Source: an uncultured Corynebacterium sp. (GTDB taxonomy: Bacteria; Actinomycetota; Actinomycetes; Mycobacteriales; Mycobacteriaceae). Taken from it: 33,758 nt of DNA. The stretch is taken from the NCBI RefSeq assembly GCF_945649885.1, contig NZ_CALZFS010000012.1, positions 1 through 33,758 on the forward strand, written 5' to 3'. The position numbers were made by a program, and so were the translations under genes. Below, in pieces: positions 16,499 through 25,187 of this stretch. Numbering within the stretch: position 1 is the first letter of the stretch; every line of letters begins with the position of its first letter. The notes beneath the pieces were generated by a model. That model was not told the origin of the DNA. It worked only from the letters and a program-made list of their open reading frames with translations, and ran no database searches.

Positions 16499-16514
16499 TC
16501 TCCCTCCCCGGTTT

Positions 16515-17162
16515 TTATTCTGTTCCGGCGAAGAAGTCGGCCTGCAGGAGGGTGCGCAGCTGTGCCTTGGCGCGTGCCCGGCGCGATTTGATGGTGCCGG
16601 GTTTGACTCCCTCGTAGTGGGCGACGTCGTCGATGCAGTATCCGCCGAGGTCGACCAGGAGGAGGGCGTTTCTCTGGTCGGTGTGGAGTTGGTCCATGGC
16701 CTGGCGGATGGTGAGTGCGACATCGAGGTAGCTGAGTGGGTCTACGGCTAGGCGTGGGTCTTCGGCGGGTGTGGTGTGGGTGTCGTCGAGGATGGCCAGT
16801 TCTCTGCGGGAGCGGTGTCTGGCCCAGTCGAAGCCGCTGTTGAGGACGAGTTTGTGGAGCCAGGTGGAGAGTGCTGCTTCGGCACGGTAGAGGTGCATGT
16901 TTCTGCTGGCTTTGAGCAGTGCGTCTTGGAGGATGTCGTGGACGTCGTCTTCGTTGCGGCCGTATTTTCGGGCTGCCCATTTCATGTGTCTTTCGTGGCG
17001 GGTGACGATGGTGGTGAAGGCGGTGTGGTCGCCGGCGACGTAGGTGGCCACCAGTTGGGCGTCGCTAGGTTCTGTTTCTGGGTCTGGCTGTGTGGGGCGC
17101 CTGATGGTTTTTCTCATGGCTCCCCCACTGGTGGTGATTTGTTGTTCTGGCAGCACGGACAT
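16515..17162 (-). CDS. sigM: ECF sigma factor SigM
   Basis: A 215-residue ECF-type RNA polymerase sigma factor. Region 2 spans about residues 34-120 (DAQLVATYVAGDHTAFTTIV, DVHDILQDALLKASRN). Region 4 spans about 145-205 (LLVDLGGYCIDDVAHYEGVK, then PGTIKSRRARAKAQL). Synteny with trxB-trxC on one side and murJ on the other gives the name. In C. glutamicum SigM controls thioredoxin and other disulfide-stress genes. ATG 17162 has AGGGGG six bases upstream. A start at ATG 17117 (200 residues, MRKTIRR) also has GGGGGAG nearby and cannot be excluded. No anti-sigma gene is visible next to it; the downstream side is the IS remnant. Confidence 0.9.
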   Translation of the reverse strand: MSVLPEQQITTSGGAMRKTIRRPTQPDPETEPSDAQLVATYVAGDHTAFTTIVTRHERHMKWAARKYGRNEDDVHDILQDALLKASRNMHLYRAEAALSTWLHKLVLNSGFDWARHRSRRELAILDDTHTTPAEDPRLAVDPLSYLDVALTIRQAMDQLHTDQRNALLLVDLGGYCIDDVAHYEGVKPGTIKSRRARAKAQLRTLLQADFFAGTE

Positions 17163-17474
17163 GCTTTTCCCCCTGGCTCCTGGTGGCACACTCCCCGGTG
17201 TTCCGTTTTCTTCAGCAGTAGCGATTAGTATCTGTGCTACCGGTGATGATGTGCCGGGTCGGGGCGACCACTGGAGTTGGTGGTATCGGGTGGAGGGGTG
17301 CCACCTTAAAGGTTGCGATATCACCAATGTGGAGGGGGTTAAGGTTTGTTTTGGCCGGGCTTGCTTGCTTGATGCCGGAGGATGCCATTCCTGTGATTCA
17401 GTGTGCTCACAGGAGGTTCTCAGGGCCGGGAAGGTGGTCTGCCCATATGTTATTGCACCCAAAAGGGTGAGATG
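17163..17474 (-). promoter_or_regulatory. sigM upstream region
   Basis: About 310 bases of non-coding sequence between the hairpin after murJ and sigM. On the minus strand a TACTAAT-like -10 (about 17224-17230) lies about 65 bases upstream of the start. A GGAAC sequence (about 17200-17204) has no GTTG partner at the right distance, so no SigH-type promoter was found. No gene-like frame stands out. Confidence 0.35.
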
Positions 17475-17522
17475 GGGACTGCGGGCCGCCCTGGCACAGA
17501 TGCCGGGGCGGCCCGCAGTCCC
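17475..17522 (-). terminator. Very stable GC-rich hairpin after murJ
   Basis: A perfect 17-base-pair stem (17475-17491 with 17506-17522) continues, after one mismatch, into GGCA/TGCC (17493-17496 with 17501-17504) with a four-base loop. Outside the stem, GTGA/TCAC can pair across a short bulge. It lies 41 bases past the murJ stop, between murJ and sigM. The U-tract is weak, with only CATCTCACCCTTTTG following. Confidence 0.8.
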
Positions 17523-17563
17523 TCACTGCTCTGGTAATTAGTGGGTGATCAGGTGCAGGGGAT

Positions 17564-20500
17564 TTACCAGCCCGCCATCTCCACCTCGGCGATCTGCATG
17601 GTGGGATCATCCTCATCGGAGTCGGAGGAGGTCACGTTCTCCACCCAGATGACCACGGACTGGGCGTCATCCGGGGCATTAGCTGGTTTCTCAATGCTGT
17701 GGGCGATGCTGCGTGCGGAGAACTCCACCTCGCCCAGTTCAATGCCTTCGGACAGTGAAGTGGGATCGGTGGAATCAAAGACGAAGAGCTTCACCGTGGA
17801 GGTGACCTTGGAGTCCGCACCGGAACCCGGGGTGATCACCACATGTGCCAGCTGTGCCGGGTCTTCCAGTGTGACCAGCAGCCCCGTGGAACCAGTGGAG
17901 GTCCATGCGGTGGAGGAATCATCATCAATGACCTCATCCAGCTGATCACCAACCCCCTTGTTCCACTCATGGGCGGCGGCGAGGTCGAGGTACAGCGGTG
18001 GGCCCACCGGTTCGGTGGCCTCGGTGCTGGTGGTCACCGTGGCGTCGGTGGAGCCCAGTGGGGATTCCTCATTGTCGCCGCTGAGGAAGCTGGTGAGGAA
18101 GGCGGTTCCGGCTGCCACCATGGACACCAGGAGGAAGACGATGATGGCGATGCCAGCCATCATCTTCAGGGAGTATCCGGATGCACCGAAGCCGGACTGT
18201 TTGTCCGGGCGTGGGGTGCGTTCCTTCGCCACGTGGATCTGTACCGGTTCCTCGTCCTCGGTGTGGAGGCCACAGGAGCGCAGGGCATCAGCTAGGGCAT
18301 GGAGTGCTGCGGGGTCTTCTGCGTTGACCGTGTGGGTCTGTTCGCGCAGGGCCGTGACATCGGTGGGTGCGGTGGTGGTGTCGATAAGCATCTCGAGTGC
18401 TGCTGCAATGGAAGCCGTATCGCGTTCCCGGGTGGATTCCGGCAGGACCACGGGGAAGGCCAGGACGGCATTGCCCTCCGCGTTGATGCGGATGCGGGAC
18501 TTATTGTCCAGGCCGAGTGGAACACCGGCTGTGTGGGCAGCGGCCATGGCGTCGGTCAGGTTGGCCATGGCGTAGGCGGCGGCACGGGGATCAGCGCCCT
18601 CGGCAGCCACCTTGGTCAGTGAGTTGCCGGGGATCCAGTCCGCCACGATCAGACAGCCGTTGCGATAGGCGTGGGTCTGGATGTTCGGTGCGATCGCGGA
18701 GCTGTCCAGTGCGGCCAGTTTCTTGGTGCGTCGCTGGACTTCATAGGCCACACCGGCGGCCGCAGCCGGGGTCAGTGGCGCATAGGGGGCGTTGCCGGAG
18801 GTGTCCACGAAGATCAGTGCCACTTCCCTGCCGGTGGTGCTTTCGCGTGCCTGCCAGAAGCGGGCACCCGGCACACCACCGTGATCGGCCAGGAGGCGGA
18901 AACGACCATCGGAGACCGGCGCACCCGGCACCAGGCGGGGGCCGCGCACGATACCGGCGGACATCGGTGGTGGGATCGGTGTGGAGGAGAACTCGTTGGA
19001 GACGATGATCTGGCTGGACAGCTCCTGATCAGACACCTCACCGACATCCAGGGAGAGTTCCTCATCCGGGCGGATGAAGCGGTTGAGGCCGGGGATGCGT
19101 GCCAGTGCCTTACCCAGGTTCTGCACCTCGGGCAGGCGGGAACGTGACAGCACCAGACCGGTGACAATCAGGAAGATGACACCGATGACACCCAGGTACA
19201 ACAGGTAACCAAAGGAACCCAAGGTGCCGAAGAGGAAGTCACCCATGACCGCCTGCATGCCCAGGCCGAGCAGCCAGGACACACCGGCACCGACTGCCGC
19301 TGAGCCCAGAGCCCACAGGGAGGTCTTGGCCAGGGAGCGCATGCCCAACAGACCGAGTTTACGGCGCAGCAGGTAGGCACCGATCACAGCACCGGCGACG
19401 AAACCGAAGCCGTTGGCGGCACCGAGCAGCACCACCACGCGTTCCGGGGAGTTGGACAGCAGGGGTGCCACCAGCGACAGCACGATCTTGGTGGCGGTGA
19501 TGCCGGCGATGATGAAGGTGGGTGTCCAGACCTCTTCACGGGCATAGAACACACGCAGATGCAGCAGCACCAGCGCATAAGGGATCAGTGTGAATGCGGA
19601 GAAGCTCAAGGTCCAGCCGAGGATGTTGGCGGAGGCTGCATCGAAGGCACCCCACTGGAACAGGGCATTGGCGATGGGCACACCGAAGGCGGTGAAGAAC
19701 ACCACGATCGGGATCAGGGCAATGAAGGTCAGCTTGGAGCCCAGGCCCAGGTCGGCTACCACGGCCTTGTCATCACCATCAGCGGCATTGCGCGACAGGC
19801 GCGGCATGATGGCGGTCAGCAGTGTCACACCGATGATGCCATAGGGCACCTGCAACAGCAGCCAGTGCTGCTGATAGATAAACGGTGCTGCCGCATCAGC
19901 CAAGGACGCAATGCGGGTGGTGACCACATAACCCAGCTGGGAGATCGCCACGTAGACGATGATGGCCAGGGCCATCCCACCGAACTGCTTGAGGCGGTCA
20001 TCAAGACCCCACAGCGGGCGCATGTCCACACCGGCCCGGCGCAGGAACGGCACCATGATCAGGGTCTGCACCACCACACCAAGCGTGGTGCCCACACCTA
20101 AGAACACGATCTGTGGATCAAAGAGGGACACCGTCGCGCCGGCGTCCAGGCTCCACGGCATGGCGATATAGGTGCCCAGCACCACCAGGGTGATGATGTT
20201 GTTGACCACCGGGGCCCAGGCACCGGGTTTGAAGATCTCCCGGGTGTTGAGCACCGCCATGAACAGCGCGAACAGCCCATAGAAGAAAATCTGTGGCAGC
20301 AGCCAGTAGGCAAAGGCCGTGGACATGCCCACGTTCACTTCACCATCGGAGTCCAGCATCATCCGGGTCAGTAGTGGTGCACCCACCACCGACAGGATGG
20401 TGACACCACCCAGCAGGGTGACCGACAGGGTCAGTAGCCGTCGGAAGAATCCTGATCCCCTGTCCGCGTCTTCTTTCTCCGCGCGGATGAGCACGGGCAC

Positions 20501-21364
20501 CACCAGTGAGGTCAGTACCGCACCGAGCACGATCTCCGTGATTAGGTTGGGCAGTGTGTTGGCGGTGTTGAACGCTGAGGCGATTGCCGGTGACAGTGCC
20601 GCACCGATCATCACGGTGCGCAGGAAACCGGTGATGCGGCTCAGCAGGGTGGCCACCGCCATGGACCCGGTGGAACGCACCACATCGGAGTCGGAGGTTT
20701 CCTCCCGTGCTTCTGGGGTGGCGCCGTTGCCGGTTGAGTCCTGGGGACCGTGCTTATCGACGACCCCCCGGGCGCTGCCCTCATCAGCCTGCAAGGTGGT
20801 GACCCCACCGGCAGTGGAACCGGGGTGGGAACCAGAGTCCACAGCAGACCCTGACGTCTTGGTGGCTGCCTTCAGCTTGTTGGCTGCCCCGGATGCCCGG
20901 GCCTCCTGTGCCGAGGTGGCGGTCGCCTCCCCGGTGACAGCCTCCGGTGTGGTTTTAGCTGGTGCTACCTTCAGCGGTGTGGAAACACCACTGTCAGCAC
21001 CGTCAGCAGTGCGGGAGACAGCGCTTGCCGAACTCCCTGCTGATACCTCTGCTGCAGCATTAGACGCGGCAGAGCTTGCGGCAGTGGGCGCGCTTTTCAG
21101 GCTGGAGCGATCCTCACCGGCAGATGAGGACTGCTGTGACACTGACTTCTTGCGGGTCTCCGGAACAGGAGACGGAGGGGTTGGGGCAACAATCCGGGAC
21201 CGCTGTCCCTGAGGTTGCTCCGGGGTTTTCGGAGTGGAACTCACTGGTGACCATTCTGTTCGTGCACCTCCACCATCACCAGATGAGGATGGAGGTGCGT
21301 CGATGTGGACTGATTGAACGGATACGTTAGTTGTTGCCTGGTGGTTTTGGCGATCCCGAACCAT
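17564..21364 (-). CDS. murJ: MurJ lipid II flippase fused to a pseudokinase
   Basis: A 1266-residue protein (from ATG 21364) in four parts. Residues 1-227 are Ala/Ser/Thr/Gly-rich and probably disordered. Residues 228-745 are the multi-helix MurJ/MviN core (SRITGFLRTVMIGAALSPA at 242-260, then TANTLPNLITEIVLGAV at 267-283), which flips lipid II across the membrane. Residues 805-1040 resemble a Ser/Thr kinase without catalytic residues: EVALIFVD lacks the VAIK lysine and no HRD or DFG is present. A helix at 1067-1094 leads to an exported C-terminal domain (1125-1266) with a discoidin-like look (DDDSSTAWTS). M. tuberculosis Rv3910 has the same layout. The start is uncertain: ATG 21364 overlaps the upstream gene by 38 bases, and GTG 21244 is an alternative; neither has a clear ribosome binding site. 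Confidence 0.92.
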   Translation of the reverse strand: MVRDRQNHQATTNVSVQSVHIDAPPSSSGDGGGARTEWSPVSSTPKTPEQPQGQRSRIVAPTPPSPVPETRKKSVSQQSSSAGEDRSSLKSAPTAASSAASNAAAEVSAGSSASAVSRTADGADSGVSTPLKVAPAKTTPEAVTGEATATSAQEARASGAANKLKAATKTSGSAVDSGSHPGSTAGGVTTLQADEGSARGVVDKHGPQDSTGNGATPEAREETSDSDVVRSTGSMAVATLLSRITGFLRTVMIGAALSPAIASAFNTANTLPNLITEIVLGAVLTSLVVPVLIRAEKEDADRGSGFFRRLLTLSVTLLGGVTILSVVGAPLLTRMMLDSDGEVNVGMSTAFAYWLLPQIFFYGLFALFMAVLNTREIFKPGAWAPVVNNIITLVVLGTYIAMPWSLDAGATVSLFDPQIVFLGVGTTLGVVVQTLIMVPFLRRAGVDMRPLWGLDDRLKQFGGMALAIIVYVAISQLGYVVTTRIASLADAAAPFIYQQHWLLLQVPYGIIGVTLLTAIMPRLSRNAADGDDKAVVADLGLGSKLTFIALIPIVVFFTAFGVPIANALFQWGAFDAASANILGWTLSFSAFTLIPYALVLLHLRVFYAREEVWTPTFIIAGITATKIVLSLVAPLLSNSPERVVVLLGAANGFGFVAGAVIGAYLLRRKLGLLGMRSLAKTSLWALGSAAVGAGVSWLLGLGMQAVMGDFLFGTLGSFGYLLYLGVIGVIFLIVTGLVLSRSRLPEVQNLGKALARIPGLNRFIRPDEELSLDVGEVSDQELSSQIIVSNEFSSTPIPPPMSAGIVRGPRLVPGAPVSDGRFRLLADHGGVPGARFWQARESTTGREVALIFVDTSGNAPYAPLTPAAAAGVAYEVQRRTKKLAALDSSAIAPNIQTHAYRNGCLIVADWIPGNSLTKVAAEGADPRAAAYAMANLTDAMAAAHTAGVPLGLDNKSRIRINAEGNAVLAFPVVLPESTRERDTASIAAALEMLIDTTTAPTDVTALREQTHTVNAEDPAALHALADALRSCGLHTEDEEPVQIHVAKERTPRPDKQSGFGASGYSLKMMAGIAIIVFLLVSMVAAGTAFLTSFLSGDNEESPLGSTDATVTTSTEATEPVGPPLYLDLAAAHEWNKGVGDQLDEVIDDDSSTAWTSTGSTGLLVTLEDPAQLAHVVITPGSGADSKVTSTVKLFVFDSTDPTSLSEGIELGEVEFSARSIAHSIEKPANAPDDAQSVVIWVENVTSSDSDEDDPTMQIAEVEMAGW

Positions 21365-24119
21365 CATCGGCGCGCCCATGACCACGTGCCACATGACGTG
21401 ATGAAGGGGAACGACGACGCCCCCCGCGTACCTTCCGGGGATCTGCGGACCGTGCACCCGGCCGTGCCGGGGACCCGGACCGTGACGCCACTCCCGGAGA
21501 AGCCGCATCTGACCCACCAGGACGATTCTTCCGGATCTTGAACACCCGGAACACCAACAGGGCCCCCAATGCCAGGATGCCTAAGGCCACAATGCCCACG
21601 GTACCCATGATGCTCGGCCGCGGCTGCACGGTGATCTCCACCGGATCACTGATGGTGGCCCCATCCGGGGACGCCAACCACAACGTCAGATCAGTGCGCT
21701 CATTGTCATCAGGAAGATCAGCAGTCATCTGCAAAGTGATCGAACCACGCGCCGGGATACGCACCACACCCGGTGTGGTGATCCGCGCATCCTCAGGACC
21801 GGTATAAAGAATCTGGGTTACCGCGGGAAGCGGCAGACCATTCTGCGCCACGATGATCAACGGCGAGGAATTAGAGGTACGCGTATACACATTGCCCGGA
21901 GGCAACAACGCCACCGAACTCCGCAACTGCTGCAGAGCATCACGGTTCTCATTGAGTAGACGGTCAGCAGCACCGGCGGCCGAGGTGTGCTGTGTGAAGG
22001 CACGCCGGGAATTCAGCGTCATGGCACGCAGCAGATCCTGGCGCAAGGGTGAGGTAAAACCATAACGGGTGAGCACGATGCCGACATCGTTGAACATGAT
22101 GCCGGTGAGATCATCAATATAGGTGGCCTGTTGTGTCACGCGGAGGATCTCTGTCTCCGTGATCACCGCCGGATCATCATAGGGTGCGCCGAAAGACGTG
22201 GAATCCGGCATGCCGTCGATGGTCACCGCAGTGTCCAGATCTGTTTGCTGCTGCGCATTGGCGGTCACATACTCAGACAGTGCGAAGGGTTGTGCCGCCC
22301 CTGAGTCCATGAGCTGCCCGGCGGTGTTGAGGATCATGGAGGCATCCGCCGCCTCCAATTGTGCGGGAGGCATGATGAGTACCGGAGTGTCGGCATCGCT
22401 GTTATCTACCGTCATGCGGATGGCCGCCTGCCCCGACAGTGTCCGGGCAGGACGAGAATCCAGGGTGTAATCAAAACGGGATGCTGGATTGGCATAACCC
22501 ACGGTCTCAGGTGCAGAACCGAGCGTGGCCAGAGTAGCAGACAATGACCCCTGGTAACTCACCGCGGTGACACCCTCATCCAATTGGTGGAAACGCTCCG
22601 CGGACGGTGTGCGCCACACGGTGTTGTCAGCAACCAGCACAGTGACCGGGGATTCCGGTGGTGGTGCCGGAGCAGTCGCCGGAGTGATCTCAGGATCATC
22701 AAGGGCAGTCTGGCCATTATGATCTGCCGCAGGACCCAGAGAGGCCGCCTGCTCCTCCCATGCCTGCTCAAGAGCAACCGTATCGCCGATGGTATCCGCC
22801 AACCCCAGATTCTCAGCAGCAGCAGGAGTGATGTAGCCACCGCCCGGGATGACCACATTCTTCAGTGGAGCAACCCCCAGGACCTCCTCCATTGTGGCAC
22901 TGCCACGCTGCAGGGCCTCACGCAACAACCAGCGGTTACCGGTGTCAGCCACAGCATTGAGGTCAGTGTTGGCCCAGGGCAGAGCAACCGTGCAGTTATC
23001 AGCAGCAGCTGTCCGAAGTTTTTTCAGGAAAGCATCAGCAGCAGCCACCCCAACCCCCGGGGTGCCGGTGGCAGGCTGATTGGAGGCGGTCCACAGATCA
23101 CGCAGTCGCTGATTCTGCTTGGCGGAACTCACCCGCTGATCAGAGATGGTGTATCCACTGGTCATCCGCTCAATCACACTGAGCAGTTCCGGATCAACAG
23201 CCAGGCATGCTGCCTCCCGGACAGCAACAGGGGCGGCGAGGTAGGCGTCGATAAGCCGGGTCAGCCGACCATCAGCCGCAAGTTCACCAGCCAAGTCCTC
23301 CGAGCTCAGCAGCAGGGGCGGATCCTCAGGCGCCTCACCGGTCTCCCCACCCAAGATGCCGGTCTCCGCAGTCAACGGAAACAACAGGGTCGTCGGAGTG
23401 GCAACAGGTTCCTCCTCCGGAGAACCACCCGTGGTGCCACCAGCAACCGGCAGGAGGAAACGCTGGGAATCCAAATGGGACGCCACCCCATCCAACTGGC
23501 CAGACAAGGCAATACGCAGCGGATAAGCACCCGGCTGCGTGATCGCAAGGGTGACCGCCTCAGCAGCATCCGTGGCAATACGCATGGTGGTTTCAGCAGC
23601 ATCCCCCGGCGCGATCTCATCCGGCAACACCATCTGCGTGCCGTAATAAGGATAGGAGGTCAAACCATTGGTGGTCATGGCCACCCGTGCGGTGGCGTTA
23701 TCCGAGGCAGCATCCTGACGCTGAGCCAACAGCGTCACCTGATCAAGGGTCTCAGAGGTGTTGTTGCTGATCTTCAGATGCACCTCCAGCTCCCCACCGG
23801 GCTCCAATGCATCCCCCGGGGCAGCTTCTGAGGGTGCAGATGTGCGCGCCGGGTTGATTTCCAGGATCTCCAGTTCCACATCCTGGTTGAAGTCATCGGC
23901 GCGGGCGATGGGGTTGGCCCACATGTCCGACACCACGGGATCTTCGGGGTCCAGGGGCAGAGGGAGGGCGTGGGCGGGCTCCCCTGCGCCGACAAGTGCA
24001 CTCACGCCCAGCAGTGTGCTTGCAGTCACAGTGGCGATGAGGTTGTGTGGGGTGCGGACCGGGCCGGTGGTGGCTGTTGGTGGGTGCCGACGGTCCTTCA
24101 CGGTCGCGTTCCCTGTCAC
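21327..24119 (-). CDS. DUF6049-type exported membrane-anchored protein
   Basis: A 930-residue protein with a signal peptide (hydrophobic core about 27-45, AHA at 49-51), a long extracytoplasmic region, one transmembrane helix at about 838-860 and a basic Arg/Ser/Gly-rich cytosolic tail of about 70 residues. It corresponds to the gene between murJ and mutT4 in mycobacteria (Rv3909, DUF6049 family). The function is not known; linkage to murJ suggests a cell-envelope role. The ATG overlaps the mutT4 stop by four bases (24116-24119), so the genes are coupled. The 3' end probably overlaps the start of murJ. The family call rests on layout and context. Confidence 0.85.
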   Translation of the reverse strand: MTGNATVKDRRHPPTATTGPVRTPHNLIATVTASTLLGVSALVGAGEPAHALPLPLDPEDPVVSDMWANPIARADDFNQDVELEILEINPARTSAPSEAAPGDALEPGGELEVHLKISNNTSETLDQVTLLAQRQDAASDNATARVAMTTNGLTSYPYYGTQMVLPDEIAPGDAAETTMRIATDAAEAVTLAITQPGAYPLRIALSGQLDGVASHLDSQRFLLPVAGGTTGGSPEEEPVATPTTLLFPLTAETGILGGETGEAPEDPPLLLSSEDLAGELAADGRLTRLIDAYLAAPVAVREAACLAVDPELLSVIERMTSGYTISDQRVSSAKQNQRLRDLWTASNQPATGTPGVGVAAADAFLKKLRTAAADNCTVALPWANTDLNAVADTGNRWLLREALQRGSATMEEVLGVAPLKNVVIPGGGYITPAAAENLGLADTIGDTVALEQAWEEQAASLGPAADHNGQTALDDPEITPATAPAPPPESPVTVLVADNTVWRTPSAERFHQLDEGVTAVSYQGSLSATLATLGSAPETVGYANPASRFDYTLDSRPARTLSGQAAIRMTVDNSDADTPVLIMPPAQLEAADASMILNTAGQLMDSGAAQPFALSEYVTANAQQQTDLDTAVTIDGMPDSTSFGAPYDDPAVITETEILRVTQQATYIDDLTGIMFNDVGIVLTRYGFTSPLRQDLLRAMTLNSRRAFTQHTSAAGAADRLLNENRDALQQLRSSVALLPPGNVYTRTSNSSPLIIVAQNGLPLPAVTQILYTGPEDARITTPGVVRIPARGSITLQMTADLPDDNERTDLTLWLASPDGATISDPVEITVQPRPSIMGTVGIVALGILALGALLVFRVFKIRKNRPGGSDAASPGVASRSGSPARPGARSADPRKVRGGRRRSPSSRHVARGHGRADDGSGSPKPPGNN

Positions 24120-25072
24120 CTCGGGGTTGCCCTTCCCTCCGCCTTCTCCCGGCGGGCGAAGTCAGGCAACAGATCATGCGCCTGACGGGCAAGCTTGCGC
24201 TCATCAGCAAAGGCGAGATGTTCAATCAGCTGGTTGGCTGGAATCCAGGACACCTCGGTGACCTCGGGGTCCTCATCATTGAGGTCGCCATCGATATAAC
24301 GCAGCAGATGGTGGTGCACGGTCTTGTGGATGCGTTTACCCTCAGAGACGAACCAATAATCAATCACGCCGAGTTCCGCGAATACTTCACCGTGGATGCC
24401 GGTTTCCTCCCACACCTCACGCTCAGCGGTGGCGGATTTATCCTCACCGGGTTCCACATGGCCCTTGGGCATGGACCACAGCAGCCTGCCGCGGCGGTCC
24501 AACCGTCCGATCAGTGCCACGTAGATGGTGGACAGGTCCACCTCGCCGTTGTCCAGGACGGCTTCTGCCAACCCGGACACCACGAGACCACCGGCGGAGG
24601 TCTCATTGGAGGTTTCCATGCGGGATTCCTGGCCGGCCTGGTGAACGCGCTGGTTGCTGCGGTACGGGCGACGACGCTGGTTGGCTGCTTTACGACGCCC
24701 CCCTGCGCGGCCGTCTGCCCGTCCCTCACTCTTCTCCGGGGTGCTGGAACCTGCGCCCTGGGTGGTCTGGGCACTCTGATTGCCACCCTGTGAGCCTGTT
24801 CCGCTGCGGCCACGACGACGTGAGCGCTTACGGCGGTTGGGGTTGCTGGAACCTGCGGTGGACTCAGACCTGGAGGCACCCGTAGCTGCTGAAGGGGAGG
24901 CCTGTGGAGACTGCTGTTCCCTGCCCTGACCAGCACCCTGACCGGTACTCTGTCCGGATTCCTGGGTGCTGGGGCGTTGATTCTGGTTCTGACCTGAAGG
25001 GCGACGAGAACGGCGGCGGCGCCTACGCTTAGGCGCCCCGCTGGTTGTCCCCTCTGGCTTCACGTCACTCAT
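24116..25072 (-). CDS. mutT4: Nudix hydrolase, MutT4-like, with long basic N-terminus
   Basis: A 318-residue protein whose C-terminal half is a Nudix hydrolase. The Nudix box [20 protein letters not shown] (204-223), completed by TGI, fits G-x5-E-x7-REUXEEXGU. These enzymes hydrolyse nucleoside diphosphates linked to another moiety. Synteny with cca and murJ points to M. tuberculosis MutT4 (Rv3908). Residues 1-150 are low complexity: a run of arginines at 15-24, then Gln/Gly/Ser stretches and further [10 protein letters not shown] patches, suggesting RNA or DNA binding or a disordered tether. The substrate is unknown. ATG 25072 lies 112 bases from the divergent cca gene. It is the first gene of a mutT4-DUF6049-murJ operon. 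Confidence 0.9.
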   Translation of the reverse strand: MSDVKPEGTTSGAPKRRRRRRSRRPSGQNQNQRPSTQESGQSTGQGAGQGREQQSPQASPSAATGASRSESTAGSSNPNRRKRSRRRGRSGTGSQGGNQSAQTTQGAGSSTPEKSEGRADGRAGGRRKAANQRRRPYRSNQRVHQAGQESRMETSNETSAGGLVVSGLAEAVLDNGEVDLSTIYVALIGRLDRRGRLLWSMPKGHVEPGEDKSATAEREVWEETGIHGEVFAELGVIDYWFVSEGKRIHKTVHHHLLRYIDGDLNDEDPEVTEVSWIPANQLIEHLAFADERKLARQAHDLLPDFARREKAEGRATPR

Positions 25073-25150
25073 TCATGTAATCGTATCGTGAGCAACCCCT
25101 AATAGGTATTAATGAACCACCCCGGATGGCAGGCGTGGGGCAGCATTGTG

Positions 25151-25187
25151 TTTGAACCCCTGCTCACTGGGTAGACTCAGAGCCGTG
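25151..25187 (+). promoter_or_regulatory. Possible leaderless promoter of cca
   Basis: GGGTAGACT gives a -10 element TAGACT (25172-25177). This places the transcript start at about 25184-25186, on the GTG start codon itself (25185). A TTGAAC (25152-25157) is upstream but only 14 bases away, short for a -35. No ribosome binding site precedes the GTG, as expected for a leaderless mRNA. Confidence 0.45.

Noticed and set aside
16132..16980. Several overlapping open frames opposite or beside the IS remnant and sigM
   Set aside because: Their translations are Arg/Pro/His-rich shadows; sigM and the transposase fragments explain the coding signal.
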